This document shows, piece after piece, positions 1 to 12,992 of a stretch of 64,000 bases of DNA (position 1 is its first letter; each line of letters starts with the position of its first letter). The stretch covers positions 38,632,668-38,696,667 of the forward strand of contig NC_089981.1 in NCBI RefSeq assembly GCF_036417845.1. Direction: 5' to 3'. The position numbers and the translations under genes were made by a program. Origin of the DNA: Apteryx mantelli. Its lineage: Eukaryota > Chordata > Aves > Apterygiformes > Apterygidae. The notes below the pieces were generated by a model. The model saw nothing but the letters and a program-made list of their open reading frames with translations, was not told the origin of the DNA and made no database searches.

Positions 1-3000
1 CACAATCCTTTCTTTTTTTTTTGTTTTTGTTTTGAAAAACACTTTTAATAATGTGAAAGATGTAGTTTACTCTAAGCAAGACATGAAGACTCAGCCATTT
101 CCATGTAGCCCTGTAGCCAGCAGCTTGCTGGATTCGCAGCCTACTAAGGCAAGTATGTTGAGAGTGGCTGCAGGTGTTGCCCACACCTGCAGAGGCTGTT
201 GGCAGTGATTTGTTCGCTTAGGGCTGATGGACTGCTTGATCTGTAGTACAGATCTATTCTCAAGGAGCCTGGAAAGAAAAAATATTGGTGCTAAATTGTT
301 TTAGGAATTCAGTTAATTGCATTCCCTTGCAATTGCATTCCTTGTAAATAAATGAATTGGCAAAGAAGCTGCTATGACTGTGAGTTAGTGAGCTAACACA
401 CTATTCATACTACCCTGTTTCTTACTACTTCCAAGGCTGGTAAATGATCTGCAATGGAGTCTGCGGTATCTTTTTGCGAGGTAGAAATCAGGAAGCCTAA
501 TATGATAGCAATGATAAGGCCTTAAAGCCTATTGAAGACTGTTGGAAGGCTTTAATGGTCTTTGAATTAGTCACTAAATGTGATAGTCCCCATGGCTGCC
601 TTGCATTATAGTTTGCAGTACAGACTTCAAGAATACTTAGTGGATCCAAGTTAGCTTGCTTCCTGGAAACTAAATTTTTGGTATGTTTAAGTACACTAGT
701 TATTTTATTCAATGTAGCTGGAAGTATTTGTAAATTTAATCTGAAAAGGAATAAATCTTGGATAATCTTCAAACCCAGAGATTGCCTAAATAAGGAAAGG
801 ATTGAAAAGAAAGGAGAACACCAGGAAAGTAATGGACTGAGAGCTTCCTGGAGACAAGAAGCAGGTATAGCCAAATGTTGGAGTTGAGGATTATTTAAAA
901 TTCCTTTGACCAGTGTACTTCTTTGCAAGATGGATCAAATACTGTTTCTATTAGATGACAGGAGTTCATTTCCTTTCCTTAGATAAACACTTTAAGGTGC
1001 CAGACTCCTCTGTGAGATGATAAATGACTTCCTAGACGTCATCATAAAGGAAGTTGTTCCTTATAACTGTTCTAAATCTGTTACATATCAAATTTCCTGT
1101 GCATGGCTGCCACTCTGCAATGCTTTCTAGACTGTATTTCACAAATTCTCACTGTGTCTTATAACATCAAGACACTCATTTTCCAGCTCCATCTTTGGCA
1201 CAGTTCTCAAAACACAAGAGGTCATGGATTGGATTTGTAAGTTAGCCTAACACATCCTGCCTACCTTGAATTACAAAAAACACACAATTTGGATGAGTGA
1301 TTTATGAATTTATAATTAGAGATGGGACTGTTCTATTTCAGTTCAGCCTGGTGAAGCTGAGAACATTTGAAATCTGCTTGTTTCAGTGATAGGAAATTCA
1401 AGAAGAGGGTTATTGCCGTCCTTGTTCTGGAAAAATTGGTTTGTGGTTTATATGTCATGCTGGAAACAACAATAGAATCTGAGGTTGTGCTTGTACTCGT
1501 GCACTTTCAGATTGCCTTGTAAACTACTAATTATCATGCCAGGCCTTTTGGGTCTTCACCCATTTGCTTTGCAAATAAATTGTTAAAATAAGGCTTTCCT
1601 CACTTTTTATAGCACTTGATATTTGAGAATTGTTCATTTGTTCATTGCTGGAGCACTTGTTGCGGTCTAATTAGTCTGGACATTATCGAATTCATGTCCT
1701 CACTGTCATAAGAGAAAGTTGCAGAGTCATAGAAAAGTAAAGAAATTTTTGCAAGATCACAGGCTTTTTCTTGTGGTGATTCTATAAACAGAAGGCAGAA
1801 TGTGAGCTTTCTAACTCTATGGTTTTTCATCACCGGGTCCTGCTGCTTCTTTATATTGAGATTTCAGGCCTGTTTCTCTGAAAACAGCTATTTAAAAATT
1901 TTTTTTTAATGAATTCTGGGTATTGAGGTACATGAGAGAATCTTGCTTCCTGTGAGTCCCAGTCTGTTTTTGCCTGTCCCTGAAGCTGTGTGTGCGCCTG
2001 ACAATGTTCTCCAGTGTTCCTTGGGCTTGATTTCATGTGGAGTTTCAGGACTTTCAAATTTTCTTAACCAAAAGTCCTTTAAGAAGAATATATTATTTAA
2101 ACATTTCTATGTGACCTGTCTTTTCATCTAGCAAATTATTCCAGTTTTCAAACAATTCTACTCTCAGTCTGGTTCTGTATTACTGTCATTAAATGACACA
2201 AATTTTTAGAGCAGCTTTGATTGAAGTGTTCACATGCAATTAATTCAAACCTCTATGAGATAAGCGTGTGGTAACCTGAGGCACAGGTGTAGTCACATCA
2301 AAGTCAGAAACCATAATTACCTGATTTGCATAAATGCTGGGAGAATGTTATAGAGCAGCAAAGTTGGGATGGAAAGGAACATGTGTGGGAGGGCTAAAGG
2401 TATGGTAAAACCCACAACTCTTTGACATGTGTATTGTATTATTACTTTTGTTTTAGCTTTAAAACTGCTTGGTACATGGACACTCTACTGTTTTGTCTTT
2501 TTCAGTGACAAATCTGAAGGTCTTAGAAAATAGTAGTTTAAATTATTCTAGGCTGGTGTTTATTAAGCAACCTTTCCAAATGTGAAATATATTAAAGCTC
2601 AAGCTGGTACAGCCAGGAAAAAATGAGGGTTAGCATCAGAAAAAAATTAGCAGTAATATGATCTGCTCCAGGCTATTAGAAAGCCATTGTTAAAAAGGAG
2701 GGGTGAAACCACCAGTCTTTGAATTCAAATGATACAGTCAAAGCACTTGTTTTTGCATCACAGAGATCAGATTGTTCTAATATAAACTATGTAATTTGGA
2801 TATACATAGATATTGAGTTTGGATATGTTCAGATTTTGCAGCATTTTAAAGTGCACTCAGAAGCAGTTCCTCAAATTCTAGACCCATTGGCCACCTCATT
2901 TCCAAAGCCAATGAGTACAGGAAACAAAATGAAAAAGTGCCATATTTAAATCACTTGTATCGCTGTACCTGATAGCAGCGGGAGTCATCATTCTTTTCCT

Positions 3001-3797
3001 TTACTTTCTTTCACTCAAATCTGCACTGCAAAATTTCAAAAGTCAAAGTGTATGTGACCTTATTCAATAAAAGAAATGCAGCCATTTTGCCAGTAAGTGG
3101 CATGAAGTTGGACACTGTGCTGTGCATTTGGACAGCTGAATGCTTGAGCTTAGGAGCTGTGCAGCTACAGCTACTGCTTCTGAGACGCGTGCGGGAGCAC
3201 CATGCCCAGCAATGTCGGCGTGGAGGCAATAGCCCCTGCTTTGTCTCCATCCCAGTACAGATAAAGCCAGCTCCAGCACACACATCTATATACTTTCCAC
3301 CTTGAGAAGATTTTTTTTTTTCTGTACATGTTATTTCACTACAGGGAAAAGACAAATTTATGATTAATGTTCTGAAGAGTCTTTATCAACCAGTGAACTT
3401 TTTTTGAGGGGTAAATTGTAAGGAAACCCTATACAAATGCTAATCTACTTATGAACTAGGTATTTATTTCTGTGACTCCAGTTTCCTTAGCAGAAGAAAG
3501 AAAATGATTGCCACAGTTATGCCCAGTTCAGATGGAAAATGAATGGCCTCTAAAAAGACTTCTTGGAGTTCAATTCCCTGGAATATTATAAACCATTAAT
3601 GTGGTTTCATAGGCTCTGTTTGTGTGGATTGCTTATGACACTGATTTAGCAAAGCTGTTCCTTTGAATGCAAAATTTTATTAGAGAGAATAAAATAACCG
3701 TTGTTGAAAATTAGGTGATATAACTTAGGTGGATGGTATTTTCTAGTGAGTTTGCAATTCCTCTGTCACCCTGATGTTTCTAACTCTGTGTCTCCAG
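1..3797. other. Non-coding span, no gene seen
   Basis: AT-rich sequence with stop codons in all frames every few dozen codons. The longest open frame (497-928, minus strand) has no recognisable domain. A stretch around 2265-2320 vaguely resembles a MIR SINE but is too decayed to call. Apart from the hairpin near 168, nothing is supported here. Confidence 0.6.
168..192. repeat. Perfect 10-bp inverted repeat with paired E-boxes
   Basis: The arms CTGCAGGTGT and ACACCTGCAG are exact reverse complements around a 5-base spacer. Each arm holds a CAGGTG/CACCTG E-box core, the type bound by ZEB and Snail family repressors. No gene is recognised beside it, so any regulatory role is inference; the hairpin itself is seen directly. 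Confidence 0.6.
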
Positions 3798-3891
3798 CAC
3801 GCTGGCAGGACATTCCCAGTGCACCCCCTCCTCTACTGTCTGGAGGGCTCAAAGTACACCCAGACCTGAGGGTCCCAAGTCGTGGAGTCAG
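3798..3891 (+). other. Weak candidate exon (94 nt)
   Basis: A pyrimidine-rich run ending in tctccag precedes the block and tcag|gtaatt follows it. One frame, starting at the second base, is open throughout (31 codons, beginning TLAGHSQCTPS), while the frame starting at the first base meets a TGA. The composition is richer in C and G than its surroundings. No family is recognised and no partner exon is seen nearby, so a decoy splice pair or a lncRNA exon is as likely as a coding exon. Confidence 0.15.
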
Positions 3892-6800
3892 GTAATTGTG
3901 TTGCTGTAAGTCTTATCAAAGAAGAATTCTTTTTTTTTATTCTGTTTCTCCTCCTGTTTCTCCAATTGCTCTTTCAGTGTGTCCTTCAGAAGATCCAAAT
4001 TCCCTCTATCCCCCCTGCCCCACAGTGTTTACTGGAGCTTCCACTGGTTCTGTTCACGGCACCACAGCCATCCTTAATGACAATTTATTGTCCCTCTTTG
4101 TCACATCGCTTGCAAAGCCTAACTACAGACGTGTGCCTGAGAGTCGGGATCAGGAGGCAATGACTGATACTGACTATTATTTATTCCATTTTCATATCGA
4201 ATGGTCTATATTTGAGTGTTGTCCTTTCCTTCATACTGAGACCATAAGTCCCTTGAGTCAGTGGCCAGCTTCCTTTCTTCCATGGTGCAATGGGCTGGTG
4301 ACTCCAGGCTGTAACTCCTGAGTCCTGTAGTTACAAAAACGGTACCTGAGAATGTAAACAGCAGCAGTGGTCGCCTCTCTACCAGATTTTTCTTAAAGGG
4401 AGATGTGTGTGCCCCTGTACCTCCTCAAAGGTAGTGGCAGGAGCGAGGAAAACCGTACTGCTTTTCATGAGGATAATGAAGGGATCTGTGCTGCTGTCCT
4501 TTTTCTCTGGTAGAGAATAACCTCCCACCGCTGCTCCTTGTACTAGAAAATATGAGATGAGTGCATGGGCTCATGTCGTAGTACGCCCAGAGGTAGAAAT
4601 TATTTATTTTTAATTACATGCTTATAACATCTAGAGCCCCCATCGAAGACTCCTGTAATCAGGAATTGTAGTTCTGGACTGAGTACTGAAAATGCAGAAA
4701 AAGGTAATCCTTTCCCCAAGAAACTGTCAGAGAAATCTATCCCTCATGTGACCTCACTTGTGAGACTGGATATATTCCAGCACGGGAGAGATCTTTGAAT
4801 CTAAAATGTATATAAACAGAAGTACACAAATCCAGTAGTAATATAGATCTTAAAAACCATCAGGACATTGTCTTTATAGGAATAGTTCAAGCGCAGGACA
4901 GTTTGCCATGGCTGCCCTGCCTAATATGGGAAGCGCTGAGCAAGAGCAGCCTTTGGTAGGCAGCAGCACGACTTGCTGGAGCCATGTAATAGAGAGCAGG
5001 GTGACTGCCACTTTGTGCATCTTATCTGATAGAGCTTGTTTGCAAATATATTTGCTTTTTCAGTGTGGGAGATATGGTCTCATTTGTGGTAGTGAAAGCT
5101 CCTCTAGCCTTAAGAAACACACTGCCACTGCCTCTGCCCTGAGAGGTGTTAAGCAAGGTATTGCTCAATGTCTTTTGAGATGGATTAAATATAAACATCT
5201 TCTGACATGTCTGCTACCATAAGAACTCCAACCTGGCTTGTACCTGGAGGTCTTATATGCCCCAAAAGAAAAGCTTCCTCAGCTTTAAGCAATGCATTTG
5301 TGCGGTATCAAACAGGAGGTAAAAAAATAACACCTAACTGAGAATATTTCCTACATTTTTAGTTGAGCTTATTAATTGACATCTCCTGGATTGTAAAATG
5401 CATCAAAGATTCCCCATTCAAAAAATGGTGTAGATAATGGGTGAACACTAGCACTAAACGTACCTTGTTATGCTTGAGAAAACCTAGAAATGACTGAAAG
5501 AACAGTCAAGAAAAGATGAGGAAATGACTACCACAACTGATGTAATGATATGATAAGGCATATGTAAAACTCTGCTTGCAACTGGAAGACACCTCTCATG
5601 GTTTTGATTTGTTGCCAAAAGGAGTAGAAGACATAACTAAGGAAATACAAAAATGATGAATAATTTATCTTCTTCATGATCATTTTTCTGAAAATAAAAT
5701 CAAATGAAATAGTAATTCAAAATAAAAGAAAATTGTATGTTGATTTGAATATTACTGCATGGAGAGAAAGGAAAGGGAAATGATTTTTTCATACATGTTA
5801 GGGTTATCAATTACAAATTCAGAATTGTTGATTAAAATCATATGATGAAAATTAAAAATGGTTACAAAATGTGAGACTAGGGACTTGAAAACAAGTACAT
5901 TAAAGGCAATTGATTTATTTGACAATGGCATAGATGAATGACGCTTGGAATTCTAGCTCAATTTCTTGGCTGTTCAGCTTCACCTTTTTCAACATTCACT
6001 TAGTTTTTAAAAAAATTTTGATTTTTTGCTTATCCAGATGGGATTGTTCTATTCTAATTTTGTGGAGAGTGTCCTTTTGCTAGAATATAGTTAGTATTCT
6101 TTATGCTCATTAATTTCCTTGCAATCAGAAACCAGTGATAACACTCCTGGAAATAATTTTGTGAAATTCATTTTCTAATACCTGAACAGGCATGTCTAAT
6201 ACATATTTATTTGTTGTCTTTTGCTTCTTTTCACACTAGACACTAGAATCTCACAGTAGACCCTGCTCCTGTTGCCTGATGTCTGGATCTGGAATATAAC
6301 TAATATCAGGCTGTCAGGATGGTAGACTGGCTGTCATCAGTGTTGCTTGGCAGTACTCCTGAAGATATTTTCCAGGTCTTCTTTCAGTATGCACAGAATT
6401 TAGAAACATGGGTATTGGCAAATCAGATTATCCTTTGCTGCAAAATGGGTTCAGACAGTGTTTGAAGTCTCTGACCTAAGCCCAGAGAGTGGTTAGCTGC
6501 AGTAAGGGGCAGGAGAGCAGGTCAGGTGTATTTCTGATGTCTGCTGAGGAATAGGAGTGTGCCCAGGCTCAGGTTTAGCCCTGATCCAAGGCAGCTGGCC
6601 TTCAGGTCATAGGGTGCTTGCTGGGGAACTGTGCCCAGGGTGCGACACCTCCAGGCCAAGAGGATTTTAAGAGCTCAGAGACCATGTGCTGCAATCCATA
6701 TGCAGAAGCTTGGTGCATGCTCATGTGAAGGAGCTCTACAGGGATATTTGTGTCATGTGTGAGGGGAAAAAATAGTGCACTTTTGTGTACCCATCTAGGC

Positions 6801-8740
6801 GCTTCAAAAGAAAATTGAAGGTATAGTTTTCGGAAATGTTCATAGTCTCACTTATTGAAGTCCTTATCTAAAATTTCCATATTATTTGCATTTCTAGTAA
6901 TGGCATCAGACATTGTATGTGTATGAAAGAAAATTAAATGAAAAATAAATCATATTTGGAAAAGGAAGATTGTCCTCTCTTCTTCCTCTTCTAAAGACCT
7001 CCTTTGATTTACTACCTCCTGTAGTCCTGAATGTAAATAGTGTCACAGCAAATAAGTGTTTAGTGTCTGTGGAGTTTATTCTATTGGTCTATTTAGGTTC
7101 TTAACTCTGAGTTATAATGCATATAAATTAGTGGCTAGTGAGTGTTGTTTAATTGTCTAGAAGCCTTGTCATTGACAAGGTGACCTGTGCTGGCTTTCTT
7201 GCCAGGAAGAATTGAAGCTGTTATACTAAACTCTGGACAATTTGATGTAAATATTTACCCACCCAATAAAGAGGTGCTAAAACTAATTCAGCCTCAGGAT
7301 GTTAACTCCTGAAGATCATACAATTTCTCATAGGAAGCCACGCTCATGTAACACAGGGAAACCTCAGATCTTGCTATAGTAAATGAACAGTTGCTCTGAC
7401 AAGGTGATGATAAAGAGAAGTTTGGACTTGATCATAAGCATGTCTGAGGAAAAATTATATACACACAGAGGGATCCTCCTCTCTGTCTGTGCTCCCATAT
7501 GGTGCCCGTCACTGTGTGCTGTCTGCTGTGGTGCTTTGTTTTCAGTTTGGAGAGAGAGGGTCAATGCAAAGACAGATCTTGATGCCTACAGTCATCTAGT
7601 GCTATCTGAGATGCCCTCAAGCATCCTGCCTGGCCTCCACCTGGACCTCCAGAAGGGGTTCTGCAACTCTTCTACCATGTGAATGTCTTTGTATAGGCTA
7701 GGGTTTGTCAAATGGCACAAGTCACCTATGTGTGAGCAACTGAATCAAGCCCACAGCTTCAGTAAGTCAGAACTATGATCTGTGCTCAAAGCCTGGCGCT
7801 TTTGTTGCAATTTCTGTCAAAATCGATGCAGTATATAGCTGGTGATTTTTGTATTAGCAGTTTGTTTCTGTATTCCTTCTGTGAGAGACAAACTGCCACA
7901 GTACTTGATCAGATGAGTGATTTGTTGCATCTTTTTCTACCAAAATCTGTATAGGCTTTGCTGCTCAGAACAGTATCAGATTCAGTGGCTTCATACTGCT
8001 AAAGGTTGCTGCTGGAGAGCCCAAACCACTGTTTTCATTGCTAGTGATCACTGAAGTAACCAGGTTGTCTCTCAGAATGAGGTAGCCAACCATTGGGCAG
8101 CAAATTTTTGCCTATGAAAGACTAACTTCATGGACTTTGGACAGTAGGACATCTATTTCTGGGCTTCCCTCCCACTGCATCCTGACCCAAGAGCGGCCGG
8201 GCATTGCCCTTTGAAAGCTGCCCAGATCCAGTTCCTGTGGCTCTGCAGCGCGGTGCGCAGCAGTTGAACACTTGCAAGCCCACGGGGGCTGCTGTCAGAC
8301 AAGGCTCTTTGAACTTACACACCATGCGCTTGACTCCCAGGACCACCAGCTGTGGTGTCCCAGGCAACGCTGCTCTGTTCAAGGCAGAAGCCCTTCAAAG
8401 TTGGGGTCATCCTTGTCCCTCAGGGGAGGAAACAATTACTACATTTGGTTTCCATCTGCTCCTTGGCCCTTCTGGTCAGTGAACTCTGCAGAGATGTGGC
8501 TGTCACATGTGCCTTTCCAAAATTGTTTTCCCATAAACATAGTGTAAAGGATTCCTCCTTGGTCCACATTGTCGCTCCCCCCGCTGCCACCAAGGGCAGG
8601 CTGCGCACCGCTGACTCACACTTATGAAAATCACATTACGAATAAGAGGACTACAGAAAGACAGAAATGGAGCAACAATTCTGTCAGCAGCTTTGGGTAG
8701 GCAGCCTGGCTGTCAATCTGTGCTGCCACCCATGCTCCTG
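3892..8740. other. Non-coding span, no gene seen
   Basis: AT-rich, with many short frames and no conserved protein motif. The part around 6480-6700 is somewhat richer in G and C, and 8160-8340 holds a small cluster of CpGs; neither has promoter motifs I would defend. Confidence 0.55.
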
Positions 8741-8741
8741 C

Positions 8742-8920
8742 ATAGCATCACAGGACCATAGGACAATTCAGGTTGGAAGGGACCTCAGAAGGTCACCAGT
8801 TCAAACTCCTGCTCAAAATGGGGTCAGCTCTGAGGTCAGATCAGGTTACTCAGGGCTTTATCCTTTAGGGTCTTAAAATCCTCTCTGGACAACATGTTCA
8901 TCTTCACTTCCACCCGTTAT
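8742..8920 (-). mobile_element. CR1 LINE 3' end, truncated, minus strand
   Basis: The sequence starts with a diverged copy of the 8-base CR1 terminal repeat (atcacaggaccatagga on this strand), followed by ggttggaagggacctcag and gaggtcagatcaggttact, which match the reverse complement of the avian CR1 3' untranslated region. It continues to ctctctggacaacatgttc, the region just after the end of CR1 ORF2. The copy is 5'-truncated, as most CR1 insertions are, and moderately diverged. CR1 is the dominant LINE of birds and supports an avian source. The exact right edge is uncertain by tens of bases. Confidence 0.9.
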
Positions 8921-9615
8921 CATCCATATTTGACAGATTAAAGCCAGTGTGGATACACCTGTCTGCTAAACTCACTCCTTTGGCTTGTCCTGAAAGCTCT
9001 CATTTTTCAGTTAAATAAATTGAGGAACAGAGAAGTTTTCTTGGCCTCCAGCAAGTTGCAAAACTTCTCTGTAAATTTGCTGCCTACTTCAAATCAAGCA
9101 CCAGCAATGTCAAGATTTTAGAGAAAAGAGCGTTTTCCCTTCTTGGGGGGAAAAACATAGACAGAATTCAGGCAGATCTGCTATGCTTAATCTGCTTCTG
9201 ACCTCTTCCAAGAGGGGAAGTTTCTAGTTCTAGTTTCCAGTTTCATCTAACCTCTTCCCAAAATAGTGATAGCTGCAGAGAATTATAGCCAGCCCATTTC
9301 TGGGATTTTTGTTAGAAGCCAGTACTGATCTGAAAAAGAAATGATCTGATAATGAATATACATGTGCATATTCACAACTGTGAGAATCTGTTGGCATATA
9401 TTTAAAAGCACTAGGACAAGATGATTACCCCAGAGCTGCTGTTTGCTGGTCACAGAATGCATGGGTGTCTGCTCTAATTTCTGATAAAACAACAAATAGT
9501 AATAAAGGAGCGGGGATGGTTTTTTTTTTTAATTATAGTTAGTAGGAAAATAGACAGTTATGTTAGGAAAATATACCACTGCTATTCTTGATTCATTTTT
9601 TTGCTCGTCCTGCAG
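8921..9615. other. Non-coding span with a possible SINE scrap
   Basis: No gene seen. Around 8995-9065 the words ttgaggaacagagaagtt and cagcaagttgcaaaa loosely recall the antisense MIR core, but similarity is too low for a firm call. A T-rich tract lies near 9520-9530. Confidence 0.5.
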
Positions 9616-9652
9616 TGGAAGTGAAAGTTAAGGATGAAGCATGTACTCCAAG
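9616..9652 (+). other. Candidate micro-exon A (37 nt)
   Basis: Upstream is a pyrimidine-rich run ending in gctcgtcctgcag; downstream is the donor-like ccaag|gtaatt. Of three frames two are stopped by TGA or TAA, and one is open, reading EVKVKDEACTP and ending two bases into a codon. That end phase joins in frame to the 30-nt candidate at 9871. The peptide is charged and hydrophilic, but I recognise no family. It would be spliced upstream of the CpG-island gene or belong to a different transcript. The evidence is splice signals plus an open frame only. Confidence 0.3.
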
Positions 9653-9870
9653 GTAATTTGTTTTCTGGGATTAATTCTGTTCCTTCATTTTTCACAACAT
9701 ACTATGTACTTTTAAATGACATCAAAATCATCAACTGGCATCACTAGAGACAAGTTAATTTATGTCTCCCGAGAATCTGGCTCCACACGTCTCAGAGTGG
9801 AGCTCCCTTTCTGCAACTCTTTCCTTTTTTCTTTGCTGTTATCTCCCTTGCTGTCTCTTGTCTGCCGCAG

Positions 9871-9900
9871 AAGAGAAACCAATGGCTCCGACCACCCACG
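9871..9900 (+). other. Candidate micro-exon B (30 nt)
   Basis: The block is preceded by a long pyrimidine tract (about 9829-9866) ending in tctgccgcag and followed by a near-consensus donor, ccacg|gtgagt. These are among the best paired splice signals I noticed in the window. All three frames are open; continuing the phase of candidate A gives RETNGSDHP across the junction. Thirty bases would preserve frame if the exon were skipped, as is usual for regulated micro-exons. Two CpGs survive in an AT-rich setting. No gene identity is recognised, and a decoy pair is possible. Confidence 0.35.
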
Positions 9901-12900
9901 GTGAGTGCTTAGCAGCCGTAAAACCCAGGTGCCAAGATGCAAAGTGCTTTTTCTCCAGTAGTGGCATCTCCTGTGGCTGGTGTTAGGAACAAGGTCTGAC
10001 GGCAGCCAGGAAATTTCCTTTAAAATACAGAAGAAAAACATCCTTGTAACATTTCCCTTGGTCTGAATGTTTCCCCTAGGGAGTTTGCTACTCTGTGATA
10101 CATATGAAAAGAGGATCTTATCAGGGTGGGCGGGCATGTTCCCCATTCAAGGCCCTAATGGCTCGGGTTGAGCGTTCTCAGCACTTTATGGGAAAACAGC
10201 CGTGGCCCACCTTGGCTTTTATGGGAGAAGAGGAATGTGAATCAAAAATTAAATTCACATAACATTGTGGGTGGCCTTCTCTGCTATGCAGAATATCTTT
10301 GTGTATGCACATGTCTGCCATGACTTTGAGAAAGAGCCTTTTACTTGTGTAGCAACAAACTGTCATAAGTCAGAGTGTTTACGTTCCTAAGTACTATATC
10401 ATGTTTCCCGACTAAGTTAATGAAACAAATTAGACAAAACTCCACACAGATTCCTGTATTCACAGAAGACTTTGTAAAATTCTTACAGATTCAGGTTATA
10501 GTAGCAGCTAAGTATGCTAAACTTTATTCTCTGTTTGCTAAAAAACATAAGCTGGACTTGCCTGCTCTTCACTTTTACATCTCAAAGAACAGAGGACTAG
10601 TTTATAACATTCTTTACAACTACCTCTTTTTTTTTTTTTTTTTTTTTTGCTTGTTCAAAAGTTACAGTTTTCAAAGTAATCTAATAGATCAGTCAAATTC
10701 ACTGGGGCCTGACCCACATTTAAAGTTAAGAATATGATTGATTACAGAGTGCTTTGAATACACATCTTCCTGACTTGGGTCATTAAGCAAATGAATAATT
10801 TTATTCCTTCAATAAGAATGCTGTAAAAGCCTAAATATGAAAATGTTTGCCATGCTGGATCCTTAATATGGTGTTCTCCACAGAGGAGGTATCATCAGAT
10901 CTTGGGAATACTCTGCTTATAGTCAGTAAAATGTGTGCCAGAGAGCTCACTCGGAGTACAATGGGGCTGCACTTCTGCATTTGTGCCTTATTTTTCTGAT
11001 CGGCTTGGAAACACAAGGAAAATAATGAAATATCTGTATCTGCATCCAAACTAAAGTGTTTCCACAAAATACAAGAGGATCTTGAATTTCAAACTGTTTT
11101 TGCATACCCATTTAATGTAGCTTTAAAAGTCAGGCTCAGAACTGGTTACATATTCACCTTTTGTGGCAAGGCATTGTGGAAGACACTTCAGCATAAAAAT
11201 GAATGAGTGTTACTCAGGAGATACTCAGGCATTTACCCTCCTCAGCTGCTTCAGTAGATGCTGCTTCTAAGAAGGGACCTAAGAAGTTCTTCACCCATAC
11301 AGTTCCCTTGACTCTGACGGAGTAGGTCATACAAGTAATTGATCCCTGAGTGTAAAGGTGGTTCAGAAGCTGGCCTTTTGCTATCATACTTGTTAGGTGA
11401 TCATTTAAGAGTTTCAAGTTCATTCAGATTTTCTACAGTTAGCAAACTTTAAATCTGTATATAAAGAATATGTGATATACAGTGTATATAGACTATGAAT
11501 AGTAAGTTAGGTTATTCTTAAATTCTTAAACACTTTTCTAGATAAATTAAAATTTTGATATTTGGACATTAAGGACTTTTTTGGTTTTTGACTGTCAGCT
11601 TTATGATGTCTTATGCCAGCTTTTTGTTGGTTTTCAATTTTGCAGATATTCAAGGTCTAATTTGCTTAGTAAAAGTTGAACTGTGCTGTTTTACTAGTCT
11701 TTAATCCCTCTAATCTTTCTCTAACAAATACAATATTGCTGAAAATGCATTGAAAATGCTAACCAATATGTAATGATATCCACTAGCATGTCTATTAAAA
11801 AATATTCCTCCAAATTCAGCACTGCGTCTAACATAGAAACAATTGGATTCCAAACTATGCATACTTTCAAGAGCTTACTCTTGGTATCCATTTTTAGAAA
11901 TACAGAACAATTCCTCCAGCTTTTTAAATAGCTGAGACTTAATGTGCCATAAAAACATACTGTAAATATTTCTGTTGCTGTAATGGTGTCTCAGTTACCA
12001 CAAAGAGTTGCTAGGATATTATCTTCCTCAGGAAGTTTGTTGTGCCTTTATGAAGGAAAACCAACAGTCATTTTGATACATTATGCAAATAATATCCTGT
12101 TTTCTCAACAGATTCCTTTGGAGCAATCAAAAAACCTCCCGGTCTCTGAGCATCTAAATTACTATATTCTGCTGTTAGTATCCTTGGAAGTAACACTTTC
12201 CCTCTTTTCTCCAATGATTGCAATAGTAAAGAAACTCCTAATTAATTAAATTTAGTGCTAGAGATCATCGTGCAAACATACGTGTAGGGAGCATTTTCCA
12301 ATCCAAAAACAGGAAAAATATTTAAAATGTTATAAATAATATTTATCATCAAAATAATATTTAGAAAGAACACTGTTAAACTGCAATGTCTCAGTTTTTA
12401 CCTGATGGTTATCAAGTATGATATATTTGATGAAGATGAGGATACGTAATAAGGTGCTGAAGTTAATTGTAAGAGATAAATGTTGCTGTAAAACTTCTGC
12501 TGACCTCTAGGTAAGAATCTGTGATAGAATTTAGCGTTTTTAGAGTAATTATAATAAAAAGAGGAAGCTGGTTTCCCTTTAACACACAACATTTCCTCCT
12601 GAGTTGTGTTTGAAGTTCCCAAGTTTTTTATGGGATGTGCAGCAAATCACTTTGGACCTAGTTTAATTCAGGCAAGCCAGAACATTGCTGTTCTGCGTTT
12701 TGCCATAGAAGAGTGACAACCAGAAAGCAAATTTGAAATAAACAGGAAATGAAGTTGCCTGGTCTTATTGTCTTAGAATCTAAGTAGGCTATTATAGAAA
12801 ATAGAATGATTAATTGAAAACATTAGTGGTGAAATGCTCATCTGGAAATACTAGCAATATTGAGAGGCTTATAATGTCTGGCATGTTTGCACAGGAAAGG

Positions 12901-12946
12901 TAAGATACAAAGTCCTTAATTTAGGACTGTGCTATGTACATTGGTG
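9901..12946. other. Non-coding span with a T22 tract
   Basis: No gene seen. A run of 22 T lies at 10627-10648, with no element beside it that I could identify as its source. The rest is AT-rich, ordinary intergenic or intronic sequence. Confidence 0.55.
10627..10648. repeat. Poly-T tract (22 T)
   Basis: An uninterrupted homopolymer, T on the plus strand. No retroposed gene or SINE could be recognised on either side, so it is recorded as a simple repeat. Confidence 0.9.
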
Positions 12947-12992
12947 TTATTCTAAACAACCCCTTTAATTTATTCTAAACAACCCCTTTAAT
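12947..12992. repeat. Perfect tandem duplication, 23-bp unit x2
   Basis: Two identical adjacent copies of a 23-base unit beginning ttattctaaacaaccccttt. Perfect identity suggests a recent replication-slippage event. Confidence 0.95.

Noticed and set aside
497..928. 143-codon minus-strand frame
   Set aside because: Leu/Ser-rich but no domain, no start context or splice signals worth trusting, no CpG or promoter nearby.
2265..2320. Possible MIR SINE (cctgaggcacaggtgtagtcaca)
   Set aside because: Only a short stretch resembles the MIR core; chance similarity cannot be excluded.
8995..9065. Possible antisense MIR next to the CR1 copy
   Set aside because: Fragment too short and diverged.
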